NCBI GenBank assembly: GCA_027886175.1
Contig: JAJNNQ010000008.1
Span: 3,193,501 to 3,257,500, forward strand
DNA from: Phylloscopus collybita
Taxonomy: Eukaryota; Chordata; Aves; Passeriformes; Phylloscopidae
Direction of reading: 5' to 3'
DNA: 64,000 bases
Made by a program: the position numbers and the translations under genes. Each line of letters opens with the position of its first letter. The stretch's first letter is position 1. Shown here piece after piece: positions 10,994-23,529 of this stretch. The notes under the pieces are model-generated. The model did no database searches. It was not told the DNA's origin and saw only the letters and a program-made list of their open reading frames with translations.

Positions 10994-13900
10994 AGATGTA
11001 CTTACACCGGCCTTTCCTAACACACAGAGCAGTCTCAGACCATTTGGCAAATTATTCAGGCAGGGACTTTCAGTGCCCGGCTGCTCCCTCCTCCTCTCCC
11101 ACCAACGTGTCTCTTGGCCCGTGCAAAGGCACCGCTGTCCTTAGGCTTGTAAAGCTCTCCCCAGCTCCAGCTCCAGCTCCCTGCTGCTCAGTAAGCTCAT
11201 TAATTACCCAAAATGCCAAAGCAGTTATTCCTCTCCTTTCTGGCAGCCATCTTATAACAGCAGTCATTAGGCCAAAAGAGATGGAATTTGCTAATCAGGA
11301 CTATGAGTTCATCAGCTAAACTTTTACCTCGGGCCAGGCTGCCTCTAAGGAGCATCGCTAAAGAGAGGGGTGAGCAGGGGTCCAGGACACTGCAGGCAGC
11401 TCCTGTGCCCTGGCCGTGCTGTCTGCAGTGTGTGCTCGCTATTTTCCTGATTTTCCAGCCTGATTTTCCATGAGCTCGGACATCGGGGTCTTGCTGGTGC
11501 TGAGAGCAGGAGACCCCCAGCTCTGCAAGCACCAGGCTGTCTCAGGGCTTTCCGGCACCAGCCCCAAGCCAGGTTAGAAGCGGACATACCAGCACTGCAG
11601 TCACATCCTGCACCTTTACTTTCTCTTTTATCTCCGGTGCCAGGAGACAGAACAATTTTCCCCTGCTAACTCCCTCAACTGAAAGATAAGCTTGAGTCTG
11701 TGACTGCCTCAGAAGTCTTTTCTTAGAGCTGGTGACAATCTTGGCATCTCTGCGATGTGGGAAATTCCAACGGTTCCAGTCGGGATTTTTCGTTTTTAAA
11801 AGAAAAAACCCCCAGGTTTCCATATAATGCATTTGGGGAAAATCCCAGCCTGCAACTTCAGCTTTTGCTTACATTGTATTAGAAGAAAAAGCCCATTTCA
11901 AGGAAATAAAATAAAAATTAAGGCTTGAAATAGTCTGTTTGATCCAGCAAGAGCAGAACATGGTGAGACTGCTGTGATGTTTTCTGGCCTTTCCCCAAAT
12001 GGTGTTTTCTCAGGCTCCACACAGCCTTACAGGAAAATGCTGTTCCAGGAAATGGCACTGCCTGAAGCCATCGGGCACCTTGACTGCTGGAAGCACATAC
12101 ATGCTCACATCTCCCCTGAAGAAACAGGTTCTGCTTCTTCTGAAAGGGTTTGCTGCCAGAGATAGGTAAAGCTGAGGAAGGGCTCTGACATTCAGGTAAG
12201 CGGGAGGGGAAGTGCTTTGTTTGTCAAAGGCATGACTTGTCATAGGCGTTGTTGTTTCAAGGCACAAACTGCTCCCTGGCAGATAATGCAGCTGCTGTTC
12301 CTCTGCAGATTGGGCTGGAGGGGTTTTACCTGGCAGAAGACTCCTCTAGGTCACTTTTGTACATCTCCATTTGCTCCCTGTGAGCTCAGCAGCTGGATTT
12401 GGAGGTAATCCATCTGCATAAGGAAATTCCACACCAGGAATGTGGAGGGCAGCTGCAGCCTCAGCGTGGCTTTGTGGGACACCACGAGCCATCAAGTGCG
12501 GGCAGCAGTGAGGGCCTAAGCCACCACCAAGCCCTGTACTTCCCACCAAAAGCAGGACACAGAGGCACAGCAACTGCCTCCAATGGGAGCAGGCAGCTCC
12601 AATGAGTAGTGACAAACCTGGGCTGCAGCTGGCAGAAAACTGCCACCATCACTCCCAACCCACTTCCTACACCACCTTCCCATCCTATCCCACATCTGCT
12701 CCCCCACACCAGTGGCAGACCCTGCCTGCACTTCTTTGAGGTCTTGCAGCATTGAAGAACCAGAAACATTGAAGTCAGAGGATCTGATGTATTCCAGGAG
12801 ATATTCCTGATATAACAAGTGGTAAACCACAGGCATTGTGTCTGACAGTGGAGGATCTCAGGACTCCTCTGAGTTCATCTTACCTTCAACAGATTTTAGC
12901 TTCTTTAGTTACAGTAGGAATTGTCTGGGCACTTGTTTTCTCAATTTGATTTAGTTTCTCTTTAGTTTCCAGGAATAGCAGGATGTTTTTCAGTGTAGAT
13001 CTGGGCCTGTATATTAAATTGTGACATGGATGAGCAGTCAGGTGACCTCCTACACGAGCAATCCCAGAATCAACGGCATCCAAGTGATGGAGTGTGCAGC
13101 CCTGTGAGTCAGGGACATCCAAGCCTTTATGGAAACAAAGAGCAGAAAAGCTCAGTAACTGGGAGCCAGGGCCAGCTTATCCCAGCCTGTTCCCATTCCT
13201 CCTTGGAAGATTTCTTCAGGTTACCCTTCGCACCCAAAGGCTCTCTGAAGGGTATTACAGCACCAAAGAAAAGCAGCTGATAATAGGAGGAAGGTTGGAT
13301 TTTCCTCCCTGTATGTAACTACAGTATGGCTGAGGAAGGCTTGGAAACATGGACAAGGGAAAAACATTCACAAATATTCACCTATGCTCCTGCCATGGAG
13401 TGTGGGCAGAGGGAACACACACTGGACCCTGGGCAGCATTAGGGGGTCCTGCAAGCTCTGAGCCTTCCTGCACTGCCCCAGGTGTGACCCGCAGCACCCA
13501 CAAAAGGATGTCATGCCAGACAGTTCAATGTCCATGCTGGAGTCTGGGCTCTCTGCCTCCAGCTCCTGCTCTCCTCTGAAGACATTTTTGTATCAAGACA
13601 GACATTCTGCCACCTAAACATCAGTTTTGATGCACACAAAAGGACAACAAGGTCTGCTAGAGGCATTGGTGACAGGCACCAGGCACACTCAGAAGCCTGA
13701 TCTGGTGTCACCCCCTAACCTTTGGTTTCTGACTGGCACCCCTTAGCCAGGAATTCATTTATTGCTCCAAACCACAGATACCGCAGGTCAAAGTGCTAGA
13801 GCCCATCTTACCCAGGAGAGACGTGAGAGCAGCTCCAGCATCTCCCACCCACCACAGCTTAGCCAGGGTTGTTCACAAACAGCTGTGCACAGGTTCAAGG

Positions 13901-15774
13901 TCTTCATAGGTGGAGGGAATATATGACTAATGCCTGAGGAATTGCTCTTGAAGGCAAAAAGTACCTTGAACCTGCAAATCTTTATATGCAAAACAATATA
14001 GAATGTGGGCTGTGTCCTAAACAAACAGGCAATGGCCCCAGAACACCTCCCATCTCCTTCAGGGAGTTTCCATGCTGGCAATTTTTGCTATTCGGTTCTT
14101 TGTGAAAGAAGAACTGTTTGTTACAGTAGATTTGTATTCCTCGAAATAAGGTCAAAATTGAGAATTAAAAGGGAAAGTCAGTGAGAGCTAGGAGCCTGGA
14201 TCTGACCTGAAAGAAAGATGCCAGAGTGGATCAGGTGAGAATGCTGATGATTTCCACTTCATGGGAAGCATGTTCAGGAGCTCCCAAGGCCTCAGGGGTT
14301 GGTGACACTAGAGCAGGGCCTGGTCAAAGGCACTGAGAGCCTCCTTGTCTGCCCACAGTATTGCCCTCCATCCCAGAGGCTTGCTGGAAAGAGGCAGCAG
14401 GAACATTTAGCTTTTGGAATGACCCAGCCAGTGTTGGTGCTGCAAGGGAGACACACTGACAGATGACTCCAGCTCCGGACATATGGTGGGGTTCTCTCTC
14501 CCCTGACAAAGCTGCCAGCTGCCTCGTGGCAGCTCATCCTCACACTAACCCACCTCTCCTCAGTGGCATTGGCAGCTCAGCCACTGCTCTGACACAAACC
14601 AACCCACCAACCCCCTCTCCCCTGGCCAAGGACACCAGTGCCAAACTCAGGAGAAGGTTCCTTAGAGCCAAATGCAACCTCTTACTTTGGAGACGCCTTT
14701 GGAGAAGTCTCTGTGCTTCATGTAGAGCTCTTGAGCCATTACTATAATAAGGGAGAGAATTAAATGGTAGGGGATCAAGAGAGTCGGCTTGGCACCACCT
14801 GATTTTGTATTTTCTCACATTTAAGAATGAAGCAGGAAATGAGAAGCAGATGTCTGGACCTGTCTGCAGCCAGTGTCTCCACAGGAGACGGAAAAACTCC
14901 AATTTTGGAAGTACCGACCACTCTGGGGCTTGTGTTTTAAGGAAACTGCTTTATGTAGAAAATGTTTTCAAAAGTAGTACAGAACATCACACTGGCTTTC
15001 ACTTCTCTGAACACAATGGCTTCCTCCTTCTCTGTAAATGAGAACCAATTTGAGGTCCAGTGCAAAGTGCTGATACTCTGTATTTTCCACAGCTACCAGT
15101 CAGCATCCCAAAGCAGCTAGGCTGTGGAATGCAGCTCTTCCCCTGGCAGCATCACACCCGAGCTGCAAACTGTTGGCTGCTCCCCGTGGGACATTGCAGG
15201 GAAAGGTGCATGCCTACCATGGGAATTGGTGCCTCTCCTCAGCAGCTGGAGCAGCCTGTACTGAGGAAAACTCATCCTGTGCCTGTCCCATGGAGGCTGC
15301 CAAGGGCTGCACTGTCTGCTGCAACGAACAAGATTGATGTTGTTTGAAAATATTTGTGTCTAAAGAAACAAACATGGAGCTCTTCAGTGCGCAACATGGT
15401 TGTGCTCTTTCTAAACAGGGAAGAGTCACTTGCTTCCCACAGAGCAATGCAGCCATGGGAGCAAGCTCTTTCCTAGGAAAGGGGATGGGAATTCTTGGGA
15501 AAGGTGTCTGGATGGCAGAGGTGAAACCTGAGCACCTTTTCAGCTGAGGAAGGAGCATGAAGGGACTCTACCAGAGCAGGCTTCCCTGAACACATCAGGC
15601 CCTTGGCTCCTGCCCAAGTCCCTGCAGAGCTGGGGAGACATCCTGATGTTGCAATCCTTCTGTGTAGCTGCAAGCCTGGAAGGAAACAGTTCCATAAAGC
15701 TGGCACGATGGAGGGGAGACAGTGGATCTGTCCCCCCAGCTCTGGGGCCCCAGGAGGAATATGGAGCTGCTGGA
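10994..15774. other. intergenic, upstream of CX3CL1
   Basis: No exon recognised. I looked for another chemokine (CCL22 flanks CX3CL1 in human) on both strands and found no paired cysteines in a spliceable frame. Open frames are short and unsupported. Confidence 0.6.
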
Positions 15775-16232
15775 GCATGTCCAGACACCACCAAGATGCT
15801 CCAAGGGCTGGAGCACCTCTACTGTGGACACAGGCTGAGAGAGCTGGGGTTGTTCAGCCTGGAGAAGAGAAGGTTTCAGGGAGACTTTAGAGCCTTTCTA
15901 GGACTAATGGGACTACAAGAGAGCTGGAGAGGGACTTTGGACTATAGCATGGAATGACAGGACAAGGGAAGATGGTTTCAAACTGACAGAAAGCAGGCTT
16001 AGATAGGATACCTGGAGTATATTCTTCCCTGTAAGACTGGCAAGGCCCTGGCACAGATTATCCAGAGAACCTGTGGCTGGCCCATCTGGCTGGAAATGCT
16101 CAAGGCCAGGTTGGATGGGGCTCTGAGCAACCTGGTCTAGTGGAAGGTGTCCCTGCCCATGGCAGGGGGTGTTGGACTAGGTGGCATTTAAAGATCCCTT
16201 CCAACCCAAACTGTTCTGTGATTCCATGATCC
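15775..16232 (+). mobile_element. CR1 LINE 3' fragment
   Basis: Sense-strand 3' region of a CR1 retrotransposon. It holds the characteristic stretches GTTGTTCAGCCTGGAGAAGA near 15848, TGGATGGGGCTCTGAGCAAC near 16114 and the terminal CTGTTCTGTGATTCCATGAT at about 16211-16230. Truncated at its 5' end, as most CR1 copies are. No intact reverse transcriptase. Confidence 0.9.
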
Positions 16233-19200
16233 ATGGAAGGGTGGTCTCTTGCCACTGCCCTGAAGGGAGCAGAGGTGAGAGTGGCAGCAACAGTGATCAG
16301 GAGGGCAAGACAGAAATCTCCATGTGCCACAGGAGACCATGGCTGCTGTTGGAGCTGCTGCCAGACTCTCCCTTGGCACAGGGGTGTGCTGTGCTTTGTC
16401 CCAGGATGATAAAAGTGGCTCTCCCCTCCTTTGCTTCCTGGAAAAGGATTCCTTCGGAGCCCCGTGGATTGGACAGAAGATGGGGAGCAGCTAAAGTGCC
16501 ATGGCTCTTCTATTTCATCTCTGCCAGAGCCTTAGGCCAGGCTAGTGCCTGCTGCCTTGGCTGTGGGAGAGGATAAGGCATGTGCCTATTTGCAGCAGCC
16601 CTGCTTACTCCCCCTATTCCTCCCTCCCATGTCAGCAGAGGCAGCCAGTGCCTGTGCATCCTCGTGTCCTGGAAGGGTCTTCCTGGCAGGAACAGCCAGG
16701 TCCTGCTCCCCAGCCCTTTGCCTGGCATGTTGTGAGTAACCATCTACCACAGAGACAGCCCTCGGGCCAGTCCCGGGGCAGGCACGGGCCAGCACAATCG
16801 GCACCTCTCCACATCCCCTCTTCCCACTTCTCCATTCAGCGTGTCTGCACACGCTGACAGTCTTGAAGAAAGGAGCTTACCAGAAGCAGCTCTGTTCTCA
16901 GAAAGGCTCACCTCTTCCCGTCTCCTCTGGGCAGATGTCTGTGAGCCTTCCAACAAAGGCTGTGGGACCTGTTTGACATGAGGTTATCGTTAAGCCATGA
17001 TGGTGGGTGAAGGAGAGATCCCCAAACCTCTCTCCAGTGGAGCCACGGGGCTGATCCCCAGCAGTGTCTCCATGAGGGCTGGTGGCACCTGTGGCCCAGC
17101 CCCAAAAACAAGGGGGGCTGCCAGGGGCGGCCACTCCTGATAGATGTGGCTGTGCTGGGGCACTGGCAGCCCCCGGGCTGAGCTGAGCCCTTCCATGCCA
17201 GCACGGTCCCTATAGAATGGGATATCACAGCCTTCCAGCCTGGAGCTGTCACCCCGTCATTCCGGTGGCTCTCTCTGCCGAGCCTCAGCCACAGGCATGC
17301 ACCGAGCTCCGGCCGGCGCCCGAGGTTACACACAGGCAGCAGCAAAGAGCCCCAGGAGCCTGCACGGCTTCCAACAGCCTGCAAGCCTTTCCCTGGCCCA
17401 GCACAATAAACAAACACACGGGCTGGGCAGAAAAACAAGCCCAGGCAAGCATTTCCCTGCCCAGACGCTTAACGCTTTTCAAGCCTTGCTGGCTCAGCTG
17501 AGAGACCAGGGAGTCAGGGGAGGGACCCCTTCCCTCCCCAACTCCAGCATTTCTGCACCCCACGTTGTAAGAACAGGGTGTATCCTTCCCGTCCACCTCT
17601 GTCCAGAGCCTCCACACTACTCCTGTGGGTTTCAGCTGTAACCCCACTGTGAAGCTGCTCCCTCCAAAGTGCATTTAGATGTACAGACTCAGCCTGTTTC
17701 CAGGGCAGCATGCTTTTGCCTTAGCCAAGTTTTCTTTCTGAAACCATGACAGCATCATGCCTGTCTCACTGCCTGATGCATGAGATTCCTGGGTTCCTGA
17801 TCTGCTGTCGTGGCTGTGGGTGTGTTTTTGGGGTCAATGCAGCTGTCTTGTCGCCTAAAAGAGCAACAGATGCCAGACATTAGCACTTCGTTGTTGGCTG
17901 GGGTTAGTTTAAAAAGGTGGTGCTGTGGATAAGGCTAAAAGAGATTCCTGCCCCAGGCTATGATTCCTTGTATCAACCCAAGGAGGCAGCAGAGGAGAAC
18001 TGAAGAAAACAAAGATGAGGTATGTCTGGGATCAAAGCGTTATTTGGAGAACAATTTCCCCCCCTAGGACAGCGCTGATGCCAAACCAGGGCTATAAGCA
18101 AAAGCAGTTCTGTTCATAACCGTGCACCAAACCAAAACGAACTGTCTGCACAAAGAGCAGACGTGTCTGTGTCCCTTCTCACTGACCTGGACCACAGCCC
18201 AGAGTCCTCCCTGCGTGCGGGCATCCTCCCTGTCCAACCCCAGCCCATGACTCCAGAGAACTGCGGGTTCACCCACTCCAGGCCAGTAGGGTGAAATTTC
18301 GGGACCAAGCCAACTGCGAGGAGCAGGACCCCCTGAGGGCTCCTCCGAGCTGTGACAGAAGGGATGGGGCAGCGCTCGCAAGAGCTGGAGCAAAGGCTCT
18401 CTCCGGGAGAGGTGCACGGCAGTGGCGCAGCTGCCCCCTTGAGCCCCCCGGCCACCGCTGGCCGGCATCCGCCGGGAGGAAAAACCCCCATCAGCAAAGG
18501 ATGCGCCGCTTCCCCTGGGCGCTCACCGGATGGCTGATAAGGAACAAACCCACCCATGCCTGGCCCTGGGTCAGAGCCCCGCACTGGCCCCCCCAGCCCG
18601 AATGTGACAGTCTATGAGGAAGGGACACACGTCCTTTGTCCTTTTCTGCTCTCGAAAGTGTCCCGCGGGCCCCAAGGAGCTCACACCACGCTCTGCCCCC
18701 GGGGAAGGCTCCTGCGGAGTTTCCCGAGCTGGAGGAGCCTCTGCCTCTCTCTGCAGCGGACAATGCCATCGTGCGGCAGCTATTGCTTCCTCGGCTGACT
18801 GACGCATCCAGGCTAAAAATTGCTGCTTACACCCCGGAGTTAATAAGCAGACCCCTCTGTCCTGCTGAAGTGCTTCCATAGCATGAGGAGACCCCTTAGC
18901 AGGACGCTGCTAACTAGGAGCTGGTATGGGTGGTGCTGTTGGTGAGGGCTGTCCTGGACAGTAGGGAACACGGTGTGTTGCTTCGGGGACAGTCCAGTGT
19001 CTTGCCCGGCTGTGGCACCAGAACCAAGTCAAAACAATGCAAAGCTGTAGCCACAAGTGTGTGCTGCTTTCCATCCCCTTTGTGTAATTCCTTCTGTCAG
19101 ACTGGACACTCACCTGTGCTGCTCTCACCAGCCTGCCCTTGGGCACCTGGCATGTGGAGGGCAGCTCAAACTCTGCCTGGAGCCCTGAGAGACAGGGCTG

Positions 19201-19881
19201 GTCCCAGCTGGAACAGGTTCCAAACCAGTTGTTCTGTCTCATCTCCTGTGTGGAGCACAGATCCAGCCCAGCAGTGGAGTCAGGGCAGTTCCTCCTTCCC
19301 ACCCACAAACGTCCCTGTGCTGACTGGAGCTCACTTGACTGGAGATGCCCTGCTGCTGGGGCTCTATCAAGGACATCTCTGTGTTCCCTTTGGAGGGGTC
19401 TGTGTGGCCAGACAGAGAACACAAGTTCTAATTAAAAAGAGAGCACTGAAACTTGGACCCATTCCTGTGCACTTCAGTGCTGCTTTCTTGCCTCCCTCGG
19501 ACTCACCCAGTAGTGACATCTCCACGCTGTGGATTGTGAGTGTTGTGCAAGGATGGAGTTAGGGGAGTTCTGATAACTCCTCCCCACTCTCTGCAAAGGT
19601 CACCAGCTCAATCCAGTGAAACTAAAGAGGAAACGAATCCCCAAACACGTCACATCAAATCACAGAGCAGCTAATGGGACAGAGCCACGTGGTTACAGCA
19701 TGTTCATTCTGCTCTATATCATTAATTTACTGATGTTAAATATTTCAGCAGGTAACTTCCAGGGCTTCCAGAACTGTCCTAGTGGCTGTGATCACAAATT
19801 ATTCATCAGTAGCAAGTGAACCAGAAAAGCCTCTATGAACAAGTGCATTTCTGAGGCTCTTGGTGTTCTCTTACCTTTCAG
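16233..19881. other. intergenic, CR1 to HYDIN-like pseudogene
   Basis: GC-rich in parts (about 16,300-17,350 and 18,280-18,780) but without a recognisable exon. The first HYDIN exons, encoding residues before the PSAF block, were looked for here and not found. Confidence 0.5.
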
Positions 19882-22800
19882 CTGGCTCCCTCTGCCTTCC
19901 AGATCTCTCTCGCCATCAGGCAGAGGCTGGCCAGCACTAAGAAGCTGAATCTGCCCCAGATTGTCCAGTCTCAACACAAGCATGAGACGTCCCATCACAA
20001 GGTAGCCTTCCCTGCCCTTTTCCTTGCTGTTTGATGTGACATTTGAGGAAGGTGCCAAAAGAGCAGCTTGGCTTGAGCCTGCTCAGTGTGGTCCAGCAGC
20101 TTTTGGTCAGCCCAGGGCAGAGGTGGAAGAGCCACTGTTTGCCCAGTGTGGGCTGGGCAGGTGTATTCACCCAGAACCTGTAATTCACTGGGGATCAGTG
20201 CAGGATCTTCCTCCCAGCACCTGAACCTCTCCCTGCTCTCTCTTGCCTCTCCAGTTCTCAACAGTTGGCCTGGATCACAGCTCACTTCAGCTTTGCCCAC
20301 CAGAGGTGGTATTTCAGAACTACACCCCTGGTGAGGTCTGTGAAATGGCACTGGCTCTGAGGAACAGGGACAAGGTAAGTGCTGGGATGTGGAGGTTTAA
20401 CATTGTGCTGGAAGAGGAGAGTGGAGAAAGGTGGTTAAGGATGGCACCAGGGCATGTCCACCTGTTTCCACAAGTGGCAAAACCATCATTCCATGTCTTC
20501 CCTGCAGGTTCCTCAGCTGGTGAAGGTCACTTTGGAGAGCTCATCTTATTTCCAGCTGGTGGACCCCAGTGGTGCATGCCACAAGGTGCCACAGGGCCTC
20601 TCTACAACCTTTTGTGTCCTCTTCCCTCCTGCACAGAACAAGGTGAATCTGGAGGTCCCATGAGATTGGTGTCTTCAGTGGAAAGTGAAATTGCAGGGCT
20701 GGATTGAGAGCATCTGGCCTGGATTTTGAGGACCTCTGCTGGTTTCAGTGGAGTTGCACTGGATCTAGGACTGGGAGATACTCTCTGCCCATGCTGAAGA
20801 TGGCTGTGCTGAGACTCTTTCTTTTCCTGCAGGATTATTTCCACCAGTTCCTCTGCATCACTGAAAAGAAAGAGTTCATTGTGCCAATTTGTGCCACTGG
20901 TGCCCCAGCCATCCTGGACTTCCCTGGCCAGCCGGACTGCTCAGTCTGTGGGGTCAAGTGCAGCACCCAGAGGACTCTGCTGGTTCAAAACCTGGTAACT
21001 GGGCTGCTCAGCTTTTGTTGTGCAAAACACCTTTGGGTGATAACAGAGTTGGTAAAGAGCAACAAAAGGAACCAGAGCATTGAAGCTGCTGCCCTGCAGC
21101 CATGGCTGGAAATGGGCAGGATGTGTGGGGTTTGCTTCAGGTGTTTCAAGCAGGATGCAGCCACTGAGCTTTCTCTGTCCCAGATTTCCTGGAGGGTGCT
21201 GGAACATGTTAGGAGCTGGCTTGCACCCTCTGAGCACAAGCAGCTTCTGAAATGGTTACTCTCCACTGTCAGCCAGATGGGCCTGGGGAGGCCACAGGCA
21301 CGTGGCTTCCCAGTGGTCCTCTCATGAGATGCCCCATGTGAGCAGTGTGGTGGACAGCCTGTGCTGCTCCTGTCAGTCTCAGAAGACAATCACTCTTTCT
21401 CCAGTTGGCTGAACTGGAGAGGGTAAGGCATTTTTGACGCTGTATCTGCAAGGAAACCGGTTCAGTTGGCTGGTGGTGAGTTGAGGGTTACTTGATCCCA
21501 GAGGTCTTGAGCTGAGGTCAGGAATGCAGCACAGACCTGCTGTCTAACCTGGGGCAGCCGAGTGGCTTTGATTTTTCCCTGGGAAAACAGAAAAACAGGA
21601 GTCAAAAGGCAAACTGACTTTTCTGCTCTGAACCATGAGGGTCTGAGATGACAGGGGGAAAGATGGAGCTTGTGAGCTGCTGATTCTGCACTGATTTTTT
21701 CAGCACTGACATGGAGTAATGGATCTTTTAACCTAATAGACTGAGTTTATTGGAATAGTTGATGCTGTTTGATGTCAGCTATTACACCATCACTAAAAAG
21801 TAATATATAAAGATAAAAGTAATATATGAAGACATAAATAATTATATAAAGAGAATTAAGATTAAATAGTATTTGGGTTTCTTAGGCTTTAGTGAACACA
21901 TGAGGCAATTCAAATAGCAACATTTTTTTCTGTCTTCCTTGGGGTGAGAAGTAGCTTTCAATGAGATCGTTTCTCCCAAAATCTAAAGATTTAACAATGG
22001 CAGTTAAGGCACCACTGGACAAAAGAAAGTTTGGCTGGAGAAGATAACTATACCATGGGACTTGAAGGTGACTGCAGCCTCCTTGTACATGGAATTTACC
22101 AAGAGTGCAGGTGCATGGTGCTTTGAGAGCCTTGGTCACAGAATTGCCAGCTTTGCTCACTTGTCAGCTCTGTTTCTAAATTATGTCAGGAGTACTTGGT
22201 CCTTGGTATCCTCATGGCCATAGCTTTTGCTCAGCTCTGTCAATATGGGGAGCTGATGCCTGATGAAGGCAAACAAGATGTAAATGGCCCTTGAGCCTCA
22301 TTGCAGATAGCTGGATGCAGAGTATGGGGAAGATGAGGTCATATTATCCCACAGGATCTTCTGAGGGCTGGATCTCCTCACACTAGGGTCTGTTTCTGAT
22401 CCTGTCTGCTCTGTTTGTCTTCTGCTGACTGTGGTTGGTTTGCTCCTTGCTTGCACAAGCGAGCAGAAGTGAACTGGACTGCAAAAGGGATAACATCCCC
22501 AAATCTCCCCCAACAATCCTAATATCTCAGTGTTGCAGCCCTTTCTCTGTCATTCTGGCCATGGGGACTCTGGGCATTGGCGATACCATGCAGGTGACAG
22601 TGGGATGTGAGCCACTGAAGACTGGGACCATTCTGCATCCCTTGTAGTGCATTGAGACACAGGTGAGTGGTGGGCACTGCACGGGGCACTCTCTGCATCC
22701 CTCAGTGCAGAGCCCTTTCTAAGCAGAAAGACTGATGTGGCCATGGGTTTAAAGAGGGAGATGATGATAGGTTTTATGGTGTTCATTTTGTAGCGGTTTG

Positions 22801-23372
22801 TAATCTTGATCATTGTAGAGCTCCACGTAAATGCCATTTCTAAACCCCTGCAACAGGAAGGGTGAGCTTGGTACTGAAGTTTGAGCCCAGATGAATCCCA
22901 GGAGTTATTTGGTTGGGAATAATGAAGGTTTGAAAGCTCTGGAAATGAGGGAGCCTTTGGTAGGGGTCTGTTCTGGAAGGCAAAATGCTGGCAGGTTGTC
23001 CAGAACATCCTCATGCTGTGCACATGCAGCTCTCAGGTTGTGATAAATGTACTGATCCATGGAACTGCTCATTCAGCTAAAAGCTGTGACACCTTTTTTC
23101 TGTTCCCTGTGGTTTGTTCTGCTCCTTGTGCAGAACTGCTTCCATCAGCCAGTGACCTGAGCAGACTCCCCTTTCCTTTTTTCCAGGTGAAGACACCCAC
23201 ACGACCACAAGGAAGAGTGTGGATGTCCACATCAGGCTGAACAGGAATAGTGTGACATTTGAGAAGACCTACACCACACTGCCAAACCAAGCAACTGTGC
23301 GCATCCACAACCAGAGCGATATCACAGCCCGCTGCCAGTGCAAGGCTTTTGGTACACAGCAACAGGCTACAA
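19882..23372 (+). pseudogene. HYDIN: truncated HYDIN N-terminal pseudogene (non-processed)
   Basis: HYDIN is a roughly 5,000-residue central-pair protein of motile cilia built from MSP/ASPM-type Ig-like domains. Six exon-like blocks match its extreme N-terminus in order: 19882-20001, 20255-20374, 20508-20642, 20833-20994, about 22500-22662, and 23187-about 23372. Diagnostic peptides are PPEVVFQNYTPGEV, LVKVTLESSSYFQL, CITEKKEFIVPI, GAPAILDFPG, STQRTLLVQNL, GTLGIGDTMQVTV and NSVTFEKTYTTLPNQ. Blocks 1-4 are phase 0 with good splice sites; block 5 carries a one-base deletion and a stop. Several normally aromatic or structural positions are Cys (PDCSVCGVKCSTQ, ARCQCKAF), suggesting relaxed constraint. 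Block 6 dissolves into a minisatellite beside the NUTF2 CpG island, and the other roughly 80 exons are absent. Retained introns rule out a retrocopy; partial segmental duplication is likeliest. A short expressed product from blocks 1-4 cannot be excluded. Confidence 0.8.
22500..22662 (+). pseudogene. HYDIN: HYDIN-like block 5 with frameshift and nonsense codon
   Basis: Reads SPFSVILAMGTLGIGDTM and on to PLKTG, then the frame is lost: one G of an expected GGGGAC is missing at about 22627-22630. In the original frame a TGA also appears just before the donor ACAG|GTGAGT. The 5' boundary is unclear; the expected acceptor and Gly-Asn start of this exon are not recognisable. Confidence 0.75.
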
Positions 23373-23520
23373 CCAGAGGCTACAACCCTGTTCCAGAGGG
23401 GTGCAACCCTGTCCCAAAGTGGGACAACCCTATCCCAGAGGGGGGCAATCCTATCCCAGAGGGGGATGACCCCATCCCAGAGGATACAATCCCATCCCAA
23501 AGGGGGACAACCCTCTCCCC
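23366..23520 (+). repeat. 21-bp minisatellite, about 7 units
   Basis: Tandem units of about 21 bases close to CAACCCTRTCCCAGAGGGGGR, degenerate between copies. It begins inside the last HYDIN-like block and stops just before the NUTF2 CpG island. In the HYDIN frame it reads as Asn-Pro-(Val/Ile)-Pro-Glu-Gly-like units, which I take to be incidental. Confidence 0.85.
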
Positions 23521-23529
23521 GTTACTCCC

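Noticed and set aside
10446..11144. 232-codon plus-strand open frame over the CX3CL1 promoter and exon 1
   Set aside because: Antisense to the signal-peptide exon, low-complexity, no family match.
15603..15957. Overlapping open frames of about 100 codons near 15.6-15.96 kb
   Set aside because: They run into the CR1 fragment starting at about 15775, match no CR1 protein in frame and have no splice support.
10994..19881. Possible CCL22 gene upstream of CX3CL1 as in human
   Set aside because: No exon with the signal-peptide or paired-Cys pattern and chemokine splice phases found on either strand.
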